DNA from: Saccopteryx bilineata
Taxonomy: Eukaryota; Chordata; Mammalia; Chiroptera; Emballonuridae
Length of the DNA stretch: 64,000 bases
NCBI RefSeq assembly: GCF_036850765.1
Contig: NC_089492.1
Location: forward strand, 201,530,276 to 201,594,275
Direction: 5' to 3'
Positions 24,603-34,998 of this stretch are shown piece after piece. Each line of letters begins with the position of its first letter. The first letter of the stretch is position 1. The notes below the pieces were generated by a model. It searched no databases and had not been told where the DNA came from. It saw nothing but the letters and a program-made list of their open reading frames with translations. The translations under genes were made by a program, and so were the position numbers.

Positions 24603-24974
24603 TTGGCTGATTAGGGGCTGGCAGGCGAGGGAGCAATGGGTGGCGGTGGCTTGTCCTAGGCTGGCCCCCTGGACCAGTGTCCAAGGCCCCCTCTCTGTGA
24701 CTTGCCAGTGAGCCAGAGCCGCTTGGCCGAGGCTCTCTCCTGTTGCTTCTTCTACCCCAGGCCCTTCCTTGTTCTCCTGTCCCCAGCTCTGACAATGGGA
24801 CACTCATGCTCTCCAGCAAGTTGCCTGCTCAGCCCCTTTTGAGTGGATTCCCGCACCGCACGGCCCATACCTCCTTGCTTCGCTTGCCGCGCTTTGTCTC
24901 TTGACTGAATTCTCTCCTTCGTGAAGTCAAAGATCAAGGTCTCACCTAAAACGAAATTAGAATTTAGAAAAAAA
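24603..24974 (+). mobile_element. Unclassified retroposed segment
   Basis: About 370 bp of GC-rich, non-L1, non-SINE sequence ends in an A-run and is flanked by a perfect 14-bp duplication, AAAATGTCTATATT (24589-24602 and 24975-24988). This is the signature of L1-mediated insertion of an RNA copy. No A/B boxes, no tRNA head and no canonical AATAAA before the tail are seen. Its end (TTTGTCTCTTGACTGAATTC...) is somewhat like retroviral leader/U5 sequence. The source RNA is unknown to me. Confidence 0.75.
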
Positions 24975-25198
24975 AAATGTCTATATTACCCAAAGCAATT
25001 TATAAATTCAATGCAATACCAATTAAAATACCAATGACTTACTTCAAAGATATAGAACACATATTCCAAAAATTTATATGGAACCAAAAGAGAACACGAA
25101 TAGCCTCAGCAATCTTGAAAAAGAAGAATAAAGTGGGAAGTATCACATTTCTGGATATCAAATTATACTACAAGGCCATTATACTCAAAATAGGTTGG

Positions 25199-25400
25199 AT
25201 GCCTGACCTGTGGTGGCACAGTGGATAAAGCGTCGACCTGGAAATGCTGAGGTCGCCGGTTCAAAACCTTGGGCTTGCCTGGTCAAGGCACATATGGGAG
25301 TTGATGCTTCCAGCTCCTCCCCCCTGTCTCTCTCTCCTCTCTCTTTCCTCTCTAAAATGAATAAATAAAAATAAAAAATTTAAAAAAATATGGTAAAAAA
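25199..25400 (+). mobile_element. ~200-bp SINE (CCTGACCTGTGGTGG type)
   Basis: Typical head, B-box region GGTTCAAAACC, C/T-rich middle and A-rich tail. The duplication AAAATAGGTTGG flanks it (25187-25198 and 25401-25412) and splits L1 copy 1 ORF2. Confidence 0.95.
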
Positions 25401-26815
25401 AAAATAGGTTGGTACTGGCATAAGAACAGGTATATAGATCAATGAAACAGAACAGAGAACCCAGAAATAAACCCATACTTTCATGGACAACTGATATTTG
25501 ACAAAGGAGGTAGAGCACGCAATGGAGTAAAGACAGCCTCTTCAACAAATGGTGTTGGGAAAATTGGACAGCAACCTGCAAAAAAATGAAACCAGACCAC
25601 CAACTTACACCATTCACAAAAATAAATTCAAAATGGATAAAAGACTTAAATGTAAGGCATGAAACCAGAAGCCTCTTAGAAGAAAACATAGGCAGTAAGC
25701 TCTCCGACATCTCTCGCAGCAATGTATTTGCTGATTTATCTCCACGGGCAAGGGAAATAAAAGACAGGATAAACAAATGGGACTATATCAAACTAAAAAG
25801 CTTTTGCACGGCCAAAGACAATAAGAACAGAATAAAAAGACAAACCACACAATGGGAGAACATATTTTACAATACATCTGATAAGGGGTTAATAACCAAA
25901 ATTTATAAAGAACTTGTAAAACAATACCAGGAAGACAAACAATCCAATCAAAAAATGAGCAAAAGAAATGAATAGACGCTTCTCCAAAGAGGACATACAG
26001 ATGGCCAATAGGGATATGAAAAAATGCTCAACATCACTAATCATTAGAGAATGCAAATTAAAACCACAATGAGATAGCACCTCACACCAGTCAGAATGGA
26101 GCTCATCAACAAAACACAGAGTAAGTGCTGGCAAGGATGTGGAGAAAAGGGAACCTCCTGCACTGCTGGTGGGAATGCAGACTGGTGCAGCCACTGTGGA
26201 AAACAGTATGAAGATTCCTCAAAAAATTAAAAATCAAACTGCCTTTTGACCCAGCTATCCCACTTTTAGAAATATACCCCAAGAACACCATAGCACAGTT
26301 TCAAAAGAAGAAATGCACCCCATGTTTATGGCAGCATTGTTCACAATAGCGAAGATCTGGAAACAGCCCCAGTGTCCATCAGTGGACTAGTGGATTAATA
26401 AGCTTTGGTACATATATACTATGGAATTCTACTTGGCCATAAGAAATGATGACATCAGATCGTTTACAACAACATGGATGGACCTTGATAACATTATACT
26501 GAGTGAAATAAGTAAATCAGAAAAAACTAAGAACTATATGATTCCATATATAGGTGGGACATAAAAATGAGACTCAGAGACATGGACAAGAGTGTGGTGG
26601 TTACGGGGTGGGGGTGGGGAGGAAAGAGAGGGTAGGGGTTGGGGAAAGGTAGGGACACAAAGAAAACCAGATAGAAGGTGACAGAAGACAATTTGACTTT
26701 GGGTGATGGGAATGTAGCATAATCAAATGTCAAAATAACCTGGAGATGTTCTCTCTGAACATATGTACCTTGATTTATCAATGTCACCCCATTAAAATTA
26801 ATAGAAAAAAAAAGG

Positions 26816-28197
26816 AAAAACCTCAGCGATATTCTAGAACTCCAAGGAATCACAAAAGAAATAAGACCCCAAATCAGGCAGAATGTGTGATAGCAACTTT
26901 CCCTTATATTAGGCTGTGAGGAAACAGCTTGGACGGCTGCAGACTCCTGCAGCTCCAGAAGGCCAGAGGTTACCAGGCAGGTGAGGCTGGTGGGAGTGCA
27001 CAGGCCTTGGAATGTCTGGGATGACCTTCAGGTACTGAAAACCCCTATCACTATCAGAGCTGAAAAGAAAAGCTGCCCAGATACACATGTGTATGCAACT
27101 GCTATCTGAGCAGGGATAAGATTTTTTTTTATTATTTATTCATTTTTAGAGAGGAGAGAAAGAGGGAGAGAGAAACAGAGAGAAAGAAGGGGGGAGGAGC
27201 TGGAAGCATCAACTCCCATTATGTGCCTTGACCAGGCAAGCTCAGGGTTTCAAACTGGCAACCTCAGCATTTCCAGGTCGACGCTTTATCCACTGCGCCA
27301 CCACAGGTCAGGCAAGAAGCTTCTTTATACCTGGTTCTTCTTACAAATAAATGGAGCAAGTATAGAGAGCCATGCTATTGGAAGGACATTCTCTCACCTA
27401 AAAATATCAGTATTTACTTCCTTGGGGTGTTGGGGCTGTGAATGGTCTTTGGTTTTTTTTGTTTTTTTTTTTTTTAGATCTTTTTGGCTTTTTCTAAATT
27501 TTCTATAATGGCCATGTGAATTAATGATGGATGCATATATTATATTTATAATTGGATCTTTAATATCAGAGGAATTTATAAAATGTCAGAAAGTTGTTAA
27601 AGGCCCAAAAGTAGAACCATGATCTAGTGCACATGGGGAAACTGAGGCCCGCCATGGCAAAGGGACCATCATGGAACTGATGTCCTGTCCTAGCGCTGCA
27701 TGTTTGTTTGGTGACACTGGAGCAAGACAAGAGTCTGGCTCTAGCACGGCCTGGCACTGATGCTACTTTTATTAGATCTTTATAATTTAGGACATTGACG
27801 CTGGTCTACCCACAGGGTTTTCACAGGGTCAGAGAGTGGCCAGTGGGGTAGAGCAGAGCAGACTCCTCCAGGTGAGCTGGGAGGTGGCAGGTGGAGGGCA
27901 AGAGCCACTTTCTCAGTAAAAAGAGGACACGGTGGCCCATGGAGACTGGATCAATATTCACTTTTGTTTTCAGCTTATTCCAAAGGCACAGTCATGCACC
28001 ATGTAACCAATCCAACGCAGAACCAGACCAGTAGCTCGCAGACAAGGATCAAGTATATTCAGTTACAGCAGCTCAGTTCCTTGTTTCTACACATTCAGCT
28101 TCTAAATACATGTAATAAATTCCTCATTTTTAATCAGGTGTAACTGCAAAATGTTCTAAAGATTTACTCAGCTTGCCTCAAGAAGACATGTTATTAC
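26816..28197. other. Spacer between L1 copies 1 and 2
   Basis: Apart from the SINE at 27122-27313 this is unique-looking DNA with T-runs near 27450-27475. No gene or RNA structure is seen. Confidence 0.4.
27122..27313 (-). mobile_element. ~200-bp SINE (CCTGACCTGTGGTGG type)
   Basis: Reverse complement of the same SINE as at 25199: T-rich start (tail), GA-rich middle, and head ending GCGCCACCACAGGTCAGG. No clear target-site duplication can be read. Confidence 0.9.
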
Positions 28198-28589
28198 CTA
28201 AAGATGGCAGAGGAGTAGGCAGACGCACAGACTCCCAGCTCACACCACTGAACTGGATTATAAACTAATTTATGAACAATCAGCATGGAAAACCAAATCT
28301 GGACTACAAGAACAGCTTTCAAAAATCAAGGAGCAAAGAAGAAGCCACAACAAACCTGGTAGGGAGCACCTAAATCTCCCCTGCTTACAGGAACAGGGTG
28401 GGGGGTGAGGCTGGGTTCTCACTCCTAGGAAAAGAGCAGTAAATACTGCTCACAGCCACTTGCCTGGCAACCAGGGAGTGAGGTGTGTTGAAAGGGCCCG
28501 CTTGTCTTCCAAAAAGAAAGGAGAAAGAGAGAGATGGATGGTGAGGAGGAGAGGAATATAGGTGATAACATAAAAAGCTGACTCATTCA

Positions 28590-29003
28590 GCCCTGGCCAG
28601 TTGGCTCAGTGGTAGAGCGTCGGCCTGGCGTGCAGGAGTCCTGGGTTCGATTCCTGGCCAGGGCACACAGGAGAAGCACCCATTTGCTTCTCCACCCCTC
28701 CCTCTTTCCTTCCTCTCTGTCTCTCTCTTCCCCTCCCGCAGCTGAGGCTCCATTGGAGCAAAGATGGCCCGGGTGCTGGGGATGGCTCCTTGGCCTCTGC
28801 CCCAGGCGCTAGAGTGGCTCTGGTCGCAACAGAGTGACACCCCAGAGGGGCAGAGCATCGCCCCCTGGTGGGGAGAGTGTCGCCCCTGGTGGGCATGCAG
28901 GGTGGATCCCGGTCAGGCACATGCGGGAGTCTGTCTGACTGTCTCTTCCCGTTTCCAGCTTCAGAAAAAGACAAAAAAACAAACAAACAAAAAAAAAAAA
29001 AAC
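28590..29003 (+). mobile_element. tRNA-derived long SINE in L1 copy 2 5' UTR
   Basis: CCCTGGCCAGTTGGCTCAGT head with B box GGTTCGATTCC, body and A-rich tail. CTGACTCATTCAG is duplicated on both sides (28578-28590 and 29004-29016). Confidence 0.95.
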
Positions 29004-29528
29004 CTGACTCATTCAGTGCTGGAGGCGGCCATAACTGGGGGAAGGGCTGATCCTTCCACAAAGCAAAATACAAAAGAACTTCCAGGTCAGAGATACAGAC
29101 ATTTCTCCAGCTCCAATCAGCACAACAAGACACAGCTGAAAACAAGAAGTGGGGAAGAGGGGCAGTAACTCAGGTCTCCATGGAGATCTGAGATACACCT
29201 CCCCCTACTGAAGCTGAGAAAGCAACCCGCCCCCAGAGAGATAAACTGGCAGAAGAGGTCAGTTTAGAGCCTCAGGTCACTCCCACCACATTCCTGGATA
29301 ATGTTTCAAATAAGCCCCCTGCTAAGATCAGCAAACAAGAGAATCACCTGTTAAGAAAACAAACAAATCAAGACTTCAAAGCAGCCGAAATCCTAAAGTA
29401 GATTACAAATAATAACTGATGCCAACCCAAGAAGACTTAGAAACAACACAAGCAAAAACTAGAGGCAGACAACACCAAGCCTAGACTCAACCAGCTCTAC
29501 AAAGAAAACACCCAGACACCCAGGCACA

Positions 29529-30443
29529 ATGAGAAGACAAAGAAGTGCAGTCCAAATGAAACCACAAGAAAGACCTTCAGGAGATGAACTGAGTGATATG
29601 GACATAATCAAACTTCCGGATGCGGAGTTTAAAATAATGATTGTAAGGATGCTTAGGGATTTTAGAACAACAATGGATGGTCATCAGGAACACCTAAATA
29701 AAGAAATAGCAAGTATAAAAAAGGATATTGAAATATTAAAAAAAGAATCAGTCGGAGATGACAAATACAATATCAGAAATGAAGACTACAATGAAGGAAT
29801 TAAAAACAGGATGGATGGAGCTGAGGATAGAATCAGTGAGTTGGAGGACAACTGCAATGAAGGCATGAAAGCAGAGAAGAAAAAAGAAAAGAGACTCAAA
29901 AAGTCTAAGGAAACTCTTAGAGAGCTCTGTGACAACATAAAGAGAAATAACATCCGCATCATAGGGGTTCCTGAAGAAGAAGAGAAAGAACAAGGGATAG
30001 AGGCTTTATTCAATCATATCATAGCTGAAAACTTCCCTAAATTAACGCACGAGAAACTCTCACAAATTCAAGAAGCACAGAGAACTCCACTAAAAAGAAA
30101 CCCAAAGAAACCTACACCAAGACACATCATAATTAAAATACCAAAGCTAAGTGATAAAGAGAAAATATTAAAAGCTGTAAGAGAAAAAAAGGCTATCACC
30201 TACAAAGGAGCCCCCATAAGTATGACATCAGACTTCTTAACAGAAACACTTGAAGCCAGAAGGGAATGGCAAGAAATATTCAAAGTAATGCAGAACAAGA
30301 ACCTAAAACCAAGACTACTTTATCCGGCAAGGTTATCATTTAAAATTGAAGGAGAAATAAAAAGTTTCCCAGACAAAAAACACCTCAAGGAATTCATTAC
30401 AACCAAACTAATTCTTCAGGAAATGTTAAGGGGCATGGTGTAA
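29529..30443 (+). CDS. L1 ORF1 protein (RNA-binding chaperone), intact frame
   Basis: The 304-residue frame is open from MRRQRSAVQM to LQEMLRGMV. In L1s this protein trimerises, coats the L1 RNA and is needed for retrotransposition. Residues about 45-135 are Lys/Glu-rich with heptad-like spacing (trimer coiled coil). About 141-235 is the RNA-recognition fold (NIRIIGVPEEEEKEQGIE). About 240-304 is the C-terminal domain (EWQEIFKVMQNKNLKPRLLYPARLSFK). The length is close to that of other mammalian ORF1p (about 300-370). No stop or frameshift is present, but ORF2 in the same element is broken, so any product would be an orphan. Expression is not implied. Confidence 0.85.
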   Translation: MRRQRSAVQMKPQERPSGDELSDMDIIKLPDAEFKIMIVRMLRDFRTTMDGHQEHLNKEIASIKKDIEILKKESVGDDKYNIRNEDYNEGIKNRMDGAEDRISELEDNCNEGMKAEKKKEKRLKKSKETLRELCDNIKRNNIRIIGVPEEEEKEQGIEALFNHIIAENFPKLTHEKLSQIQEAQRTPLKRNPKKPTPRHIIIKIPKLSDKEKILKAVREKKAITYKGAPISMTSDFLTETLEARREWQEIFKVMQNKNLKPRLLYPARLSFKIEGEIKSFPDKKHLKEFITTKLILQEMLRGMV

Positions 30444-30505
30444 ACAGATCAAAGTGGGAAAAGAATATAGCAAAAGAGGAATACAGCTTTAAAGAATAAA
30501 ATGGC

Positions 30506-30894
30506 GGCCCTGGCCGGTTTGCTCAGTGGTAGAGCGTCGGCCTGGCGTGCAGAAGTCCCGGGTTCGATTCCTGGCCAGGGCACACAGGAGAGGTGCCCAT
30601 TTGCTTCTCCACCCCTCCCCCTCTCCTTTCTCTCTGTCTCTCTCTTCCCCTCCCACAGCCGAGGCTCCATTGGAGCAAAGATGGCCAGGGTGCTGGGGAT
30701 GGCTCCTTGGCCTCTGCCCCAGGCACTAGAGTGGCTCTGGTCGCAACAGAGCGACGCCCTGGAGGGGCAGAGCGTCGCCCCTGGTGGGCATGCCAGCTGG
30801 ATCCCGGTCGGGCGCATGCGGGAGTCTGTCTGACTGTCTCTTCCCGTTTCCAGCTTCAGAAAAATACCAAAAAAAAAAAAAAAAAAAAAAAAGG
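30506..30894 (+). mobile_element. tRNA-derived long SINE between L1 ORF1 and ORF2
   Basis: GGCCCTGGCCGGTTTGCTCA head and long A-tail. ATAAAATGGC is duplicated (30496-30505 and 30895-30904). The duplicated bases include the ORF2 start codon region, so an ATG now stands on both sides of the SINE. Confidence 0.95.
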
Positions 30895-30899
30895 ATAAA

Positions 30900-33800
30900 A
30901 TGGCAATAAACAACTACATGTAAATAATAACCTTAAATGTAAATGGATTAAATGATCCAATCAAAAGATATAGGGTAGCTTCATGGATAAGAAAACAGGA
31001 CCCATACATATGCTGTCTACAAGAGACACACCTTAAAACAAAAGATGCACATAGGTTGAAGGTAAAAGGATGGAAAAAACACATTTCATGCAAATGGAAA
31101 TGAAAAATAATCTGGGGTAGCAATACTTATATCAGACAAAATGGACTTTAAAACAAAAAATATAGTAAGAGATAAAGAAGGCCACTACATAATGATAAAG
31201 GGAGCAATCAAACAGGAAGATATAACTAATATAAATATCTACGCACCTAATATAGAAGCACCTAAATATATAAAGCAGACTTTGATGGATATAAAAAGCG
31301 AGATCAACAGCAACACTATAATAGTAGGGGATTTTAATACCCCACTAACATCACTAGATAGATTCTCAAGAAAGAAAATTAACAAAGAAATAGCAGACAT
31401 AAAGGACACACTAGATCAACTCGATTTAATAGATATTTACAGAACCTTTCACCCTAAAGTAGCAGAATATACATTCTTTTCAAGTGCTCATGGTACATTC
31501 TCTAGGATAGACCACATGTTAGGGCACAAAAGTGGTCTCAACAAATTTAAGAAGATTGAAATCATATCAAACACTTTCTCTGATCACAATGGCATGAAAC
31601 TAGAAATCAACCACAACAGAAAAGCTCAAATATTCTCAAACACATGGAAACTAAATAGCAGGTTGTTAAATAACAAATGGATCAAGAATGAGGTCAAAGA
31701 AGAAATAAAAAAAATCCTAGAAACAAATGATAACTAGCATACAACAACTCAAAATTTATGGGACACAGCAAAAGCAGTACTGAAAGGGAAGTTCATAGCA
31801 CTACAGGCACACTTTAAGAAGCTAGAAAAAGCTCAAATAAACAACTTAACTCTGCATCTAAAAGAACTAGAAAAAGAAAAGCAAGTAAAGCCTAAATGTA
31901 GGAGAAGGAAGAAATAATAAAGATCAAAGCAGAAATAAATGGCATAGAGACTAAAGAAACAATACAGAGGATCAATGAAACTAGGAGCTGGTTTTTTGAA
32001 AAGGTAAACAAGATTGATGAACCTTTAACCAGACTCACCAAGAAAAAAAGAGGACTCAAATAAATAAAATTAGAAATGAGAGGGGAGAAATAACAACTGA
32101 CACAACAGAAATACAAAATATTGTAAGAAAATACTATGAAGAACTGTATGCCAAAAAACTTGACAACCTAGATGAAATGGACAAATTCCTTGAAACATAC
32201 AATCTTCCAAAACTCAGTCTGGAAGAATCAGAAAACCTAAACAGACCGATTACAACAAATGAGATAGAAACAGTTATCAAAAAACTCCCAACAAAGAAAA
32301 GTCCTGGGCCAGATGGCTTCACAAGTGAATTCTACCAGCTATTCAAAGAAGAACTAACTCCTATCTTTCTCAAGCTATTTCAAAAAATTCAAGAGGAAGG
32401 AAGACTTCCAAGCTCCTTTTATGAGGCGAGCATAATTCTGATTCCAAAACCAGGCAAAGACAACACAAAGAAAGAAAATTATAGGCAAATATCCCTGAAG
32501 AATATAGATGCTAAAATCCTCAACAAAATATTAGCAAACTGGATCCAACAATATATAAAAAAAAAATCATACACCATGATCAAGTGGGATTTATGCTGGG
32601 GAGGCAAGGCTGGTACAATATTCGCAAATCTATCAATGTTATTCATCACATAAATGAAAGGAAGGAAAAAATCCACATGATAATTTTAATAGATGCAGAA
32701 AAAGCATTTGATAAAATCCAGCATGCATTCATGATCAAAACTCTCAGCAAAGTGGGAATACAGGGAACATACCTCAACATGATAAAAGCCATCTATGAGA
32801 AACCCACAGCCAACATCATATTCAATGGGCAAAAATTAAAGGCAATCCCCTTAAGATCAGGAACAAGGCACGGGTGTCCCCTTTCACCACTCTTATTCAA
32901 CATAGTCCTGGAAGTCCTAGCCACAGCAATCAGACAAGAAGAAGAAATAAAAGGCATTCAAGTTGGAAAAAAAGAAGTAAAGCTATCATTATTTGCTGAT
33001 GATATGATATTGTATATAGAAAATCCTAAAGTCTCAGTCAAAAAACTACTGGACCTGATAAATGAATTCAGCAAGGTGGCAGGATATAAAATTAATACTC
33101 AGAAATCAGAGGCATTTTTATACACCAACAATGAACAGTCAGAAAGAGAAATTAAGGAAACAATCCCCTTCACTATTACAACCAAAAAAATAAAGTACCT
33201 AGGAATACATTTAACCAAGGAGACTAAAGACTTGTACTCGGAAAATTATAAAACATTGATAAAAGAAATCAAGGAAGATACAAACAAGTGGAAGCATATA
33301 CCATGCTCATGGTTAGGAAGAATAAACATCATTAAAATGTCTATATTACCCAAAGCAATTTATAAATTTAATGCAATACCAATTAAAATACCAATGACAT
33401 ACTTTAAAGATATAGATCACATATTCCAAAAATTTATATAGAACCAAAAGAGAACACAAATAGCCTCAGCAATCTTAAAATAGAAGAATAAAGGGGGAGG
33501 TATCACACTTCCTGACATCAAGCTATATTACAAGGCTATTGTAATCAAAACAGTTTGGTACTGGCATAAGAACAGGCACATAGATCAATGGAACAGAACA
33601 GAGAACCCAGAAATAAACCCACAGCTCTATGGACAACTGATATTTGACAAAGGAGGTAAGGAAATACAATGGAGTAAAGACAGCCTCTTCAACAAATGGT
33701 GTTGGGAAAATTGGACAGCAACCTGCAAAAAAATGAAACCAGACCACCAACTTACACCATTCACAAAAATAAACTCAAAATGGATAAAAGACTTAAATGT

Positions 33801-34685
33801 AAGGCATGAAACCAGAAGCCTCTTAGAAGAAAACATAGGCAGTAAGCTCTCCGACATCTCTCGCAGCGATGTATTTGCTGATTTATCTCCACGGGCAAGG
33901 GAAATAAAAGACAGGATAAACAAATGGGACTATATCAAACTAAAAAGCTTTTGCATGGCCAAAGACAATAAGAACAGAATAAAAAGACAAACCACACAAT
34001 GGGAGAACATATTTTACAATACATCTGATAAGGGGTTAATAACCAAAATTTATAAAGAACTTATAAATCTCGACACCAGAAAGACAAACAATCCAATCAA
34101 AAAATGGGCAAAAGAAATGGACAGACACTTCTCCAAAGAGGATATACAGATGGCCAATAGGCATATGAAAAAATGCTCAACATCATTAATCATTAGAGAA
34201 TGCAAATTAAAACCACAATGAGATATCACCTCACACCGGTTAGAATGGCGCTCATCAACAAAACAACACAGAATAAGTGCTGGGAAGGATGTGGAGAAAA
34301 GGGAACCCTCCTGCATTGCTGGTGGGAATGCAGACTGGTGCAGCCTCTGTGGAAAACAGTATGGAGATTCTTCAAAAAATTGAAAATCAAACTACCTTTT
34401 GACCTAGCCATACCACTTTTAGGAATATACCCCAAGGACACCATAGAACGGTTCCAGAAGGAGAAATGCACCCCCATGTTTATAGCAGCATTGTTCACAA
34501 TAGCGAAGATCTGGAAACAGCCCAAGTGTCTGTCAGAGGATGAGTGGATTGAAAAGCTTGGGTACATATATACTATGGAATACTACTCAGCCCTAAGAAA
34601 TGATGACATCGGATCATTTACAATAACATGGATGGACCTTGATAACATTATACGGAGTGAAATAAGTAAATCAGAAAAAAACTAA
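30900..34685 (+). pseudogene. L1 ORF2 (copy 2), endonuclease/reverse transcriptase, broken
   Basis: From the ATG at 30900 the frame stops within about 10 codons and is shifted near 31090. The endonuclease then reads open at 31141-31737 (DFNTPLTSLDR, FSRIDHMLGHK, FSDHNGMKLEI). The reverse transcriptase is split between 32177-32653 and 32584-33441. The catalytic FADD is intact at 32992-33003. A nonsense codon follows at about 33439. The Cys-rich C-terminus ([18 protein letters not shown]) lies in 34200-34685. The domains are conserved but at least four breaks prevent a full product. Confidence 0.9.
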
Positions 34686-34998
34686 GAACTATATGAATCC
34701 ACACATAGAAGGGACATAAAAATGAGACTCAGAGACATGGACAAGAATGTGATGGTAACAGGGAGTGGGGTGGAGGGGTGGGAAGAAGGTGAGGAAGGAA
34801 AGGGAGGGAGTGGGGGGAGGATAGGGGCACAAAGAAAACCAGATAGAAGGTGACGGAGGACGATTTGACTTTGAGTGAGGGGTATGCAGCATAATCAAAG
34901 GTCAAAATAATCTGGAGATGTTTTCTCAGAACATATGTACCCTGAATTATCAATGTCACTGCATTAAAATTAATAAAAATAAGATTAAAAAAAAAAAA

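Larger units (their letters stand above)
21745..26530 (+). pseudogene. L1 ORF2 (copy 1), heavily interrupted
   Basis: Endonuclease motifs (for example FSRIDHMLGHKS near 22760), the reverse transcriptase block ([13 protein letters not shown] near 23550, FVDD near 24250) and the C-terminal part are recognisable, in several frames with stops and three foreign insertions. It cannot encode a functional enzyme. Confidence 0.85.
19166..26815 (+). mobile_element. L1 copy 1, near full-length, defective
   Basis: A 5' UTR (19166-20761), ORF1 (20762-21687), ORF2 (about 21745-26530) and 3' UTR with an A-rich end are all identifiable by similarity to the better copy at 28-35 kb. It is interrupted by SINEs at 22261 and 25199 and by an unclassified insert at 24603-24974. 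Both ORFs carry frameshifts and stops. In the reverse transcriptase the usual FADD motif reads FVDD (near 24250). The 3' UTR has a G-rich polypurine segment (26600-26650). Confidence 0.9.
28198..34998 (+). mobile_element. L1 copy 2, full-length, youngest of the L1s
   Basis: It starts near AAGATGGCAGAGGAGTAGGC, has a 5' UTR, an intact ORF1, a broken ORF2, a 3' UTR with a G-rich purine tract (34765-34830) and an A-tail. The flanks AGAAGACATGTTATTA (28181-28196) and AGAAGACACATTATCA (34999-35014) form a target-site duplication with two or so mismatches. Two SINEs (28590, 30506) are inserted. Without them the element is about 6 kb, the normal full length. Confidence 0.92.

Noticed and set aside
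28606..29145. Recurring Ser/Pro/Leu-rich 60-180 residue proteins at many places on both strands
   Set aside because: They are frames across SINE copies; the same peptide recurs at every SINE and follows repeat sequence, not a gene.
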